A DNA stretch of 12,058 bases from Solirubrobacterales bacterium (GTDB taxonomy: Bacteria > Actinomycetota > Thermoleophilia > Solirubrobacterales > Solirubrobacteraceae): positions 1 to 12,058 of the forward strand of contig JAFAZB010000415.1 in assembly GCA_019240015.1 (NCBI GenBank), written 5' to 3'. Of the stretch, positions 6,415 to 12,058 are shown in pieces. Numbering within the stretch: the first letter of the stretch is position 1; each line of letters begins with the position of its first letter. The notes below the pieces were generated by a model. It was not told where the DNA came from, made no database searches, and saw only the letters and a list, made by a program, of their open reading frames with translations. The position numbers and the translations under genes were made by a program.

Positions 6415-7584
6415 CTAAACACGCCGCACCGCAGAAGGTTCGCGCGGCGCCGAATCGCCACGCTCCAGCCACGCGAGCCACGCCAGCCCGCGACCCTCCG
6501 CGGCGTCCAGATCGACCCCGGTGAGCTCCCCGATCCGCTTGACGCGATCGCGCAGCGTGTTGCGATGGACGGGCAGCGCCGCGGCGGTGACGCCCCGTTC
6601 AAAGCCGTGTCGGACGAGCATGTCCAGCGTGCGCGCGAGCTCGGGGTGCGCACCCTCGAGCGGTCCGTAGACCCGGTTGCGAACCGCCGCCGCGATCCTC
6701 GGCGAGCGCCGTAGCAGCAACTCCGGCAGATAGTCCGCGAGCGCGACCGAGCCGGTGCGCCCCCGCTGGAGCGCGACCGACGCGACCAGCCGCAGCTCCT
6801 CGAGTGAGCGGCTCCGCTCTGCGCGGATTGCCGGCGGCCCCGCGGCGATCACCGCGTGGGAGCTCAGCTCCAGACCCTCCCAGCTGGCGCGGGCGCTCGC
6901 CAGTCCGACGACCCGCCGCCCTTCGGAGGCGGCCACGGCGCCACGGCGCCGCAGCTGGGTGGCCAGACCCAGGTAGCGCTCCGAGGGCCAGCCAGGAACT
7001 GCGATCACGAACGGCCGAGCTGCCCGCTCCAATCCAAATCCGAGCCGCTCGGCGAGCTGGTGGTCCTCGGGCAGGGGATCCTCGTCGCGGGCGATCCGCT
7101 GGAGCAGTGTCCGTGCACCCCGCTCCTCATCGCCGGCCGGCGCGGCGCGAGTGGCCTCCGCGTACACCTCTGAGTAGATCCGGGAGACCCGATCTACGTA
7201 CTCGAACAGCAGATCGGCGCTCTCGAGCAGCGCAGGTCGCTCCTCGTCGGTGGCCGCCTCCAGCAGCGCGCGCCACGCGAAGCGGGCACCGCGGCGGAAG
7301 TTGGCTGGCACGATATCCGCCGGAGTGCCGTCCGCCGCGCGGTCGCGGGCGTGCTGGCGGAAGACCTCGAGCTCGCCGTCGGTGGGGGCCCGAGCCTCGA
7401 CCAGCCAGCGGATCACGAGATCGAGATTCCACCGCACCCAGGCACGGACGTCGTCGCGGGGCGGATGGGTCTCCTGGAAGGCCGGCAGCTCCCAGAAGCT
7501 GTCGAGGACGCGCTCGGAGAACTCGTCCACATCGCTCCGCGCGACGATCCTGCGGATCATCTCGCCGCCGCTGAGCAGAGCCAT
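6415..7584 (-). CDS. PucR-family transcriptional regulator
   Basis: DNA-binding regulator, 389 residues. The C-terminal PucR-type helix-turn-helix is clear at about 318-358, with core VHRNTLRDRVKRIGELTGVDL, the most conserved part of the family. The central part (about 190-300) resembles the GGDEF-like/GAF-like region found between sensor and DNA-binding domains. The N-terminal 140 residues are helical and of the type seen in PucR-like proteins with an RsbRD-like N-terminus, probably the sensor part. PucR proteins often activate adjacent purine, amino-acid or peptide uptake and catabolic genes. This one ends 92 bp before the importer operon on the same strand, so it probably controls that operon. 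The ATG at 7584 has no Shine-Dalgarno, but a CATACT box (complement of 7591-7596) lies 6 bp before it, suggesting a leaderless mRNA. The ATG at 7560 is the alternative start. The effector is unknown. Confidence 0.9.
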   Translation of the reverse strand: MALLSGGEMIRRIVARSDVDEFSERVLDSFWELPAFQETHPPRDDVRAWVRWNLDLVIRWLVEARAPTDGELEVFRQHARDRAADGTPADIVPANFRRGARFAWRALLEAATDEERPALLESADLLFEYVDRVSRIYSEVYAEATRAAPAGDEERGARTLLQRIARDEDPLPEDHQLAERLGFGLERAARPFVIAVPGWPSERYLGLATQLRRRGAVAASEGRRVVGLASARASWEGLELSSHAVIAAGPPAIRAERSRSLEELRLVASVALQRGRTGSVALADYLPELLLRRSPRIAAAVRNRVYGPLEGAHPELARTLDMLVRHGFERGVTAAALPVHRNTLRDRVKRIGELTGVDLDAAEGRGLAWLAWLERGDSAPREPSAVRRV

Positions 7585-7590
7585 CGCCGC

Positions 7591-7596
7591 AGTATG
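7591..7596 (-). promoter_or_regulatory. Candidate -10 box of the PucR gene (leaderless start)
   Basis: The complement reads CATACT, four of six matches to TATAAT, ending 6 bp before the ATG at 7584. If used, transcription would begin at or next to the start codon, which would explain the missing ribosome site. No convincing -35 is seen. Confidence 0.4.
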
Positions 7597-7603
7597 ACGC
7601 CTG

Positions 7604-7621
7604 ACTGTGCATCTGCACAGT
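7604..7621. promoter_or_regulatory. 18-bp palindrome in the divergent region, candidate operator
   Basis: ACTGTGCATCTGCACAGT is a perfect inverted repeat of 8-bp arms (ACTGTGCA / TGCACAGT) around TC. It lies 20-37 bp upstream of the regulator start, at the -35 position of its candidate promoter and upstream of the divergent hydrolase. A dimeric regulator site is the natural reading; autoregulation by the PucR protein is inferred from position only. Confidence 0.6.
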
Positions 7622-7666
7622 GGCGGTGGGACGTCGAGTGCCGCCCCACGTTGCGCCGTCTCGCAG

Positions 7667-7672
7667 TAAGTT
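7667..7672 (+). promoter_or_regulatory. Candidate -10 box for the secreted hydrolase gene
   Basis: TAAGTT fits the TAnnnT pattern and is one of few such hexamers in the divergent gap. It would give a leader of about 50 nt containing the 26-nt palindrome. No good -35 lies at the right distance, so the call is weak. Confidence 0.3.
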
Positions 7673-7682
7673 GGACCATTGC

Positions 7683-7708
7683 CTGAGCGCGGCGGACGCC
7701 GCGCTCAG
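7683..7708 (+). promoter_or_regulatory. Perfect 26-nt palindrome in the leader of the hydrolase gene
   Basis: CTGAGCGCGGCG (7683-7694) and CGCCGCGCTCAG (7697-7708) are exact reverse complements around GA. As RNA this forms a stem of about 11 bp just 8 nt before the Shine-Dalgarno; as DNA it is a dyad where a regulator could bind. It could protect the mRNA 5' end or tune translation. The structure is visible and the role is unknown. Confidence 0.6.
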
Positions 7709-7716
7709 CAGACGGC

Positions 7717-7722
7717 AGGAGG
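7717..7722 (+). promoter_or_regulatory. Ribosome binding site of the hydrolase gene
   Basis: AGGAGG lies six bases before the GTG at 7729. This near-ideal site decides a GTG start and excludes downstream alternatives. Confidence 0.8.
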
Positions 7723-7728
7723 AGACCG

Positions 7729-9510
7729 GTGATCGCGGGTGTCCGTTCATGGATCGTGGGAGTCGTGGCCGTCACGGTGCTCGGGGTCGTCGCCGTGGTC
7801 GCCCAGGCCAAGCCGCCCGCCACCTTCAATCCGGTGGTCGAGGCGCAGAACTTCTCGATCACCCAGGAGCGCCAGGCGATCTACGACACGCCCGCGTATC
7901 AGGCGCAGCTGGCGACCGACAGCACCAACAGCACAGCTGAGGCGCTCGCCACCCAGGCCGCCGACCCGGGGCGGTTCTTCACCGACGACCTCTGCTGGAA
8001 CCTCAGCAACGGCTGCGCGGGCGACATCCGGCTCAACAACTGGGGCGGCCATGGCTACGGGCTGGTCCGTCCGGTGCTGTTCACCGCGCGCGATGGAGCC
8101 ACGATCTCCGGGCACGTGTGGGCGACGGTCGCGGGCCCGCCGAAGCGACCGGGGATCGTGATCACCGACGGCTCGGTGCAGGCCGACGAGCAGCTCTACT
8201 GGTACGCCGCCCAAACACTGGCCAAGGCGGGCTACGTGGTGCTGACCTTCGATCCCCAGGGGCAGGGTCAGAGCGACACCTACGGTGAGTCGCCCGATCA
8301 GAACGAGGGGGTGCCGGCCCAGACCGATGGACGCCCCTTCTACGACGGCACGGAAGACGCGCTGAATTTCCTGTTCTCCGATCCGCGGCATCCGTATGAG
8401 CCGGTGGGCAGCTGCAGCACCGGGACGAGCCACGCCGCCAAGCAGAAGGCCCGCGTCAAGCAGGGACTAGACGCCGCATACAACCCGTTCTGGCAGCTGC
8501 TGAATCGAAGCGAGGTCGGGCTCGCGGGTCATTCCTACGGCGCGGCAGGTGTGAGCTACATCGCGCAATGGGACCCGCGAGTCAAAGCGGTGGTCGCCTG
8601 GGACGACCTCGGCGGTCCGGGGCCCAACGACGCGCCGGTGCCAGGCGGGACGCCCGGAAGCACGCAGACAATCGGCGAGGCCGCGTGCCCCGCAGATCCG
8701 GCCGACCGCACGCTGGTCGCGGTGACCAAGCCGGGGCTGGGGATGTCGGCCGACTACGGCCTACCCCCAAGTCCCAACACCTCGCTGCCGCCGCCGGAGG
8801 GCAAATCGACCTGGTCGCTCAACTACAGCGCGGCCGGCGTCGACACGGGGGAGATCATCATCCGCGGCGGGTCGCACCTCGATTTCAGCTTCATCCCCAA
8901 CCAGGCATTCGGCGCCTCGCTACGTGGAGCCGACGAGATCGCCTGGTACACGACCGCCTGGTTCGACAAATACCTCAAGCACGACCCGACGGCTGACGCC
9001 AGGCTGCTGACCGAGCGCTGGCGCAGCGACCCGGTCGAGGCGGCGATCGACCCCAACCACGACGGCAACGCGTTCTCTTTCTATTACTACTCGCGGCTCG
9101 ACATTCACCTCGCGGGGGGGCGCGTGTTCGATTGCGAAGATCTGCGCGACGGATGTCCGGGGATGCTCAGCGCGGACGGGTACCGGGGGAGCTACTCCTA
9201 CGTGGCGATCGACACCACACCTGACGCCAAGACCGGCGCCGGCGCCGGCTTGAGGTCCAGCGGGCTGCTCGGGTGCTCTGCCACCCGATGGCTCACAGTA
9301 GGCCTGAGCCGGTACAAGGGCGCGGCGATCCGCCGGGTCAAGGTCTACGTGGACGGGCGGTTGGTGATGACTCGCAGGGGCCGGTCGCTGCGCCAGCTGA
9401 GGATTCCAGGGCTCCCGGGTCGCGGGCGCCACACGATCCGCATCTACGAGTACACAGGTAGTCGATTCGCCCGCAGGATCACGCGCCACGTGCGCGGCTG
9501 CGCGGCTTAG
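7729..9510 (+). CDS. Secreted alpha/beta hydrolase with extra C-terminal domain
   Basis: Probably an exported esterase- or peptidase-like serine hydrolase of 593 residues; the substrate is unknown. The N-terminus has a Sec-type signal peptide with a hydrophobic core at about 8-24 and an AQA cleavage motif at 25-27. The hydrolase core shows the strand PGIVITDGS (141-149), VVLTFDPQGQGQS (170-182), the nucleophile elbow GHSYG (Ser269), Asp342 in GMSADYG as candidate acid, and His383 in GGSHLDF as candidate base. Several cysteines in the mature part suit an exported fold. After a Gly/Ala linker (about 502-508), the last 80 residues start at Cys516 and end at Cys591. They look like a beta-rich, Ig-like domain with basic surface (VKVYVDGRLV, HTIRIYEYTG), perhaps closed by a disulfide and possibly for wall attachment. 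The GTG start has a perfect ribosome site. It is transcribed divergently from the PucR gene. Confidence 0.85.
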   Translation: MIAGVRSWIVGVVAVTVLGVVAVVAQAKPPATFNPVVEAQNFSITQERQAIYDTPAYQAQLATDSTNSTAEALATQAADPGRFFTDDLCWNLSNGCAGDIRLNNWGGHGYGLVRPVLFTARDGATISGHVWATVAGPPKRPGIVITDGSVQADEQLYWYAAQTLAKAGYVVLTFDPQGQGQSDTYGESPDQNEGVPAQTDGRPFYDGTEDALNFLFSDPRHPYEPVGSCSTGTSHAAKQKARVKQGLDAAYNPFWQLLNRSEVGLAGHSYGAAGVSYIAQWDPRVKAVVAWDDLGGPGPNDAPVPGGTPGSTQTIGEAACPADPADRTLVAVTKPGLGMSADYGLPPSPNTSLPPPEGKSTWSLNYSAAGVDTGEIIIRGGSHLDFSFIPNQAFGASLRGADEIAWYTTAWFDKYLKHDPTADARLLTERWRSDPVEAAIDPNHDGNAFSFYYYSRLDIHLAGGRVFDCEDLRDGCPGMLSADGYRGSYSYVAIDTTPDAKTGAGAGLRSSGLLGCSATRWLTVGLSRYKGAAIRRVKVYVDGRLVMTRRGRSLRQLRIPGLPGRGRHTIRIYEYTGSRFARRITRHVRGCAA

Positions 9511-9549
9511 CCCGGCCGACCAGGTAGCTTTCCAGGCGATGGCGCAGAG

Positions 9550-9810
9550 ATGCGTCGCCGCATGGCCAGCCGTCAGCAGACTCGAGGAGCGCAGTTGGCA
9601 CAGGACGCCTTTCAGGACCTCCAGCAGCAGCTGGGCAGCGAGGTTCCGCTCGGCTTTCTGCGGCTCGACCCAGAACAGCTCCGCCACCTCGCCGACGCGA
9701 TCGAGGACGCGGATCGTCGGCATGCGCAGGCTCTGTCGGTCGCCGGCGAGCAGGCTCTGGGGCACGTTCCCAAGCTGCTCCGCGCGCGTATCCGCGCCCT
9801 GGTCGGCTGA
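9550..9810 (+). CDS. Small hypothetical helical protein
   Basis: 86 residues, unrecognised. It is rich in Gln, Ala, Leu and Arg and predicted helical throughout (for example AQLAQDAFQDLQQQLG and LDPEQLRHLADAIEDADRR), with no signal peptide and no cysteine. Third codon positions are mostly G or C and the composition is that of a soluble protein. The overlapping frame from 9539 reads Ser/Arg/Trp-rich here, so this frame is preferred. ATG 9550 and ATG 9562 are both possible starts and neither has a good ribosome site. It begins 39 bp after the hydrolase stop and ends 4 nt before the next gene, so it may be co-transcribed with both. An alternative is that it and the next frame were once a single gene split by a frameshift. 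Confidence 0.6.
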   Translation: MRRRMASRQQTRGAQLAQDAFQDLQQQLGSEVPLGFLRLDPEQLRHLADAIEDADRRHAQALSVAGEQALGHVPKLLRARIRALVG

Positions 9811-9814
9811 GCGG

Positions 9815-10747
9815 GTGAACGAGCGCTTCCACACGCAGGCCGAGATCAGCAAGCTCGCCCATGTACTGGGCCGCAACCCGGGTGAGTTTCGCTATCTCGC
9901 GCGCGTCCCGGCGCAGGACGTGCGAGCGCTCCGCGAGCGCGTTACGGCCAGGCTGTTCTCGGCCCAAGCGCCGTGGCTGAGCCGCGCCGCTGCGGCCAGC
10001 CGGCTGCTGCCGCCGAAAGCGCTGGCGACGATCGCCCAGCGCGCCTTCGGTCCCCTGCTCTCCGCCCAGATGGCCGCCGCGCTCGAGCCCTCGCGGGCGG
10101 CCGAGCTCGGTGCCCACCTGCCACCGGGGTTCCTAGCGGAGATGGCGCTGGAGATCGACCCGCGTCGCAGCGGCGACGTGATCGGCCGCATTTCGCCGGC
10201 GCAGGCCGCGGCAGTAACGCGGGCGCTGATCGCGCGCGGTGAGTTGGTGACGATCGGGCGGCTCCTCGAAGCTCTGTCCGACGAGGCGATCGCCGCCGCG
10301 CTCGCTGTGATGGACGACCGCGTGCTGCTCCACGTGGCGTACGTGCTCGAGCACGAGCGGCTGCTAGCGCGGGTGCTCGACCTGCTTGATCCGGCGCGGC
10401 TCGCCGCGCTGGTCCCGATTGCGGTCGACGACGACCTCTGGCCCCAGGCGCTGGCGCTGTTCAGCCACCTCGGCGAGCAAGGACGCGGCGTGATCGGAGC
10501 AGCGACCCGGAGCCTCGACCATGCGGCGCTGGAAACGATCGTCGCGGCGGTGATCGACCACGACCTGTGGGAGGAGGTGCTGGTGATCGCCGAGCAGGAC
10601 CGGACGCTTCAGGCCAAGCTTGCCGAGCGTGTCCGGGCGATCGGCGAGCCGCGCCGCAAGCAGCTCGCTGAGCGAGGCCGTGAGCAGGGCAGTCTTCCGC
10701 GCCTGGGCGTGCTCGGCGAGGCGATCGTCCGCGGCCAGCGGGCGTAA
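9815..10747 (+). CDS. Hypothetical helical-repeat protein, weakly MgtE-N-like
   Basis: 310 residues from the GTG at 9815. The frame stays open back to 9539, but the upstream translation is Ser/Arg/Trp-rich and shadows the small gene, so the start is set just after that gene's TGA. The product is almost entirely helical and made of repeated units of about 30-40 residues, with recurring elements such as LLEALSDEAIAAALAVMDDRVLLHVAYVL, split here by LEHERLLARVLDLLDPARLAALVPI. Such units recall the superhelical MgtE N-terminal or HEAT-like scaffolds. No catalytic motif, membrane segment or signal peptide is seen. The last 50 residues are charged and basic. A scaffold or protein-binding role is possible, but I do not recognise the family. 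It precedes the flavoprotein gene by 11 bp and is likely in the same unit. Confidence 0.7.
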   Translation: MNERFHTQAEISKLAHVLGRNPGEFRYLARVPAQDVRALRERVTARLFSAQAPWLSRAAAASRLLPPKALATIAQRAFGPLLSAQMAAALEPSRAAELGAHLPPGFLAEMALEIDPRRSGDVIGRISPAQAAAVTRALIARGELVTIGRLLEALSDEAIAAALAVMDDRVLLHVAYVLEHERLLARVLDLLDPARLAALVPIAVDDDLWPQALALFSHLGEQGRGVIGAATRSLDHAALETIVAAVIDHDLWEEVLVIAEQDRTLQAKLAERVRAIGEPRRKQLAERGREQGSLPRLGVLGEAIVRGQRA

Positions 10748-10758
10748 CCTGGGGCCCG

Positions 10759-11370
10759 ATGGGACGGGTCTACGAGCAGATCGACGATCGCCTTGCCGCA
10801 TGGATCGGTGCTCAGCGGATGTTCTTCGTCGCCACCGCTCCCAGCGGTCGCGATGGCCATCTCAACGTGTCACCGAAGGGGCCGATCGAGTCGCTTGCGG
10901 TGCTGGATCCCCACACCGTCGCCTACCTCGATCTGGTGGGCAGCGGAGCTGAGACGATCGCGCACCTGCGTGCGAACGGCCGGATCGTCGTGATGCTGTG
11001 CGCCTTCGAGGGCCCGCCGCGGATCTTGCGGCTGCACGGCCGCGGAGAAGTGCTCTCCCCCGAGGCGGTCCAGTTTCCCGGGCTAGAGCTGGTGGCTGGG
11101 CAGCGGCGCGCGGTGGTGCGCGTGCAGGTGACCCGGATCGCCGACTCCTGCGGGTTCGGCGTGCCGCTGATGGCCTACCAGGGCGAGCGCCCCAACGCTC
11201 GTGTGTGGGCAAGCGCCAAGCTCGCCAAAGGAGGCCCGGACGCGCTCGAGCGCTACATGGCCGACAAAAACGCGGTCAGCATCGACGGCCTGCCCGCGCT
11301 CGACGTGGGCGAGCGCCGGAAATCGTCGCTCACAGGCGCACCGCCAGCAGACCCGCGGCCAGCAGCGTGA
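10759..11370 (+). CDS. Pyridoxamine 5'-phosphate oxidase-like FMN/flavin-binding protein
   Basis: 203 residues with the split-barrel flavin-binding fold of the pyridoxamine-phosphate-oxidase superfamily. Seen: a leading helix (EQIDDRLAAWIGAQ), the first strand MFFVATAPSG (21-30), then the signature GHLNVSPKG (33-41), strands around VAYLDLVGSG and GRIVVMLCAF (74-83), and the subfamily C-terminal pattern ERYMADKNAVSIDGLPAL. Members bind FMN or F420 and many have no proven substrate, so vitamin B6 synthesis should not be assumed. It starts 11 bp after the helical-repeat gene, with only a weak GGGG upstream. Its final 14 codons overlap the convergent membrane-protein gene. The tail after GLPAL (residues GERRKSS onward) is low-complexity and probably unstructured. 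Confidence 0.88.
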   Translation: MGRVYEQIDDRLAAWIGAQRMFFVATAPSGRDGHLNVSPKGPIESLAVLDPHTVAYLDLVGSGAETIAHLRANGRIVVMLCAFEGPPRILRLHGRGEVLSPEAVQFPGLELVAGQRRAVVRVQVTRIADSCGFGVPLMAYQGERPNARVWASAKLAKGGPDALERYMADKNAVSIDGLPALDVGERRKSSLTGAPPADPRPAA

Positions 11371-12058
11371 TCGCGATCGAGCACGCCTTCAGCGCCCCGT
11401 CCAGGGGGCCGAGGAGTCCCGCCTGGGAGAGCTCGATCGAGGTGCCGTCGGATAGACGTTGTTCCCCGCTGACCGTGACGGTCTTTCGGCGTAGCAGCCG
11501 CGCCGGGGTGCTGAGCCGTCGCTGCGCGACGCTCAGCGCGGCGCACCCGATCGTCACCAGCGCTCCGCCCGCCGTGATCGTCAGCGCGTTGGCCCAATAG
11601 CCAGTCAACGCCGGAAACGCGCCCCACGCCAGCGCGAACCACGCGTCGTTGTGAAAGCGCCCTCCGAACAGCTCCAGGTTGTAGGCGACGCAGATCCAGG
11701 TCCCGAACGCAACCAGCGGGGTGAGCGTCAACGACACCGTGAGGATCCCCGCCACGCCGATGCCGGTCGCCGCAACGAGGGCCAGGCCGCCCATCACCGC
11801 CAGCGCACGCCGGGAGAGCCGGGTCCGCAGCGGGCGCCCGTGTAGCTCGTCGAAGGCATGGGCGCCGATCCCGACCGCCAGGAAGAACGCCAGCAGGGCG
11901 AAGCCGACCCGGTTCCCATGGACCTCGGGCGCGGCCGCCGCGCCCAAGGCCACGTAGCTCAGATGCCAGGCGGTATACGGGGGATGCAGCAGCGTGATGA
12001 TGTCCCCGACCACGCCGCCCCCGCGGGCGTAGAAGGATGGGCGCCACTCAAGTCGCTG
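11330..12058 (-). CDS. Multi-pass membrane protein, distantly UbiA-like (5' end not in window)
   Basis: Polytopic membrane protein with about seven hydrophobic segments. The frame has a GTG at 12013 giving 227 residues, but it stays open for 15 more codons to the window edge. Those codons read QRLEWRPSFYARGGG, which looks like genuine protein, so the true start may lie outside. After TLLHPPYTAWHLSYVALGAA come two notable segments: AHAFDELHGRPLRTRLSRR (about 51-69 from GTG 12013) and YNLELFGGRFHNDAWFALAW followed by GAFPALTGYW (about 111-140). Their placing recalls the two conserved cytoplasmic loops of UbiA prenyltransferases (Asp-rich, then GRPL; later Y-x-x-x-K before a G-x-x-P-x-x-x-G helix), but the full DxxxD motifs are lacking. 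The last part (about 165-205) is hydrophilic. Role unknown. Its 3' end overlaps the flavoprotein gene by 41 bp on the other strand. Confidence 0.8.
   Translation of the reverse strand, partial: QRLEWRPSFYARGGGVVGDIITLLHPPYTAWHLSYVALGAAAAPEVHGNRVGFALLAFFLAVGIGAHAFDELHGRPLRTRLSRRALAVMGGLALVAATGIGVAGILTVSLTLTPLVAFGTWICVAYNLELFGGRFHNDAWFALAWGAFPALTGYWANALTITAGGALVTIGCAALSVAQRRLSTPARLLRRKTVTVSGEQRLSDGTSIELSQAGLLGPLDGALKACSIAITLLAAGLLAVRL

Noticed and set aside
7747..8433. Minus-strand open frame opposite the hydrolase
   Set aside because: The plus-strand frame has a signal peptide, an ideal ribosome site and the GHSYG elbow. The minus frame shows no domain.
7729..9510. Defence or toxin role for the alpha/beta hydrolase
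   Set aside because: The protein has an export signal and a normal catalytic elbow, and no defence partner is nearby; a secreted catabolic role fits better.
11253..12047. Second minus-strand frame over the membrane-protein gene
   Set aside because: It is Arg/Gly-rich with no membrane pattern, whereas the neighbouring frame encodes hydrophobic helices.

Overview
This GC-rich, actinobacterial-looking window most resembles the Thermoleophilia/Solirubrobacterales type. That assignment rests on base composition, GTG/TTG starts, the ABC-transporter and PucR style, and secreted proteins with a C-terminal Cys-bounded domain; it is an inference, because no rRNA or universal marker gene is present.

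Layout: (1) 1-57, minus strand, is the first 19 codons of a small gene with a good ribosome binding site, running off the left edge. (2) 58-431 is non-coding and holds several repeats: a duplicated 15-mer, a short hairpin, a perfect 16-bp inverted repeat and a matching 14-bp direct repeat. (3) 432-6322, minus strand, is a five-gene operon for a complete peptide/nickel-type (Opp/Dpp) ABC importer. Its transcriptional order is lipoprotein binding protein, DppC-type permease, DppB-type permease, DppD-type ATPase, DppF-type ATPase. The last four genes overlap at their junctions, and a strong stem-loop separates the binding-protein gene from the rest. (4) 6415-7584, minus strand, is a PucR-family regulator immediately upstream of the operon. 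(5) 7585-7728 is a divergent control region with an 18-bp palindrome and a 26-nt palindrome. (6) 7729-9510, plus strand, is a secreted alpha/beta hydrolase with an extra C-terminal domain. (7) 9550-10747, plus strand, is a pair of unrecognised, mostly helical proteins, followed by a pyridoxamine-5'-phosphate-oxidase-like flavoprotein at 10759-11370. (8) 11330-12058, minus strand, is a multi-pass membrane protein, vaguely UbiA-like, whose 5' end is not visible.

Working model (inference): the PucR protein senses a metabolite and controls the importer, possibly itself, and possibly the divergent secreted hydrolase. The hydrolase could release a product outside the cell that the importer takes up. 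I see no defence system, CRISPR array, insertion sequence, tRNA or rRNA. The most unusual observations are the Asp-to-Ala change in the D-loop of one ATPase, the palindromes of the divergent region, and the repeat cluster at 254-359.
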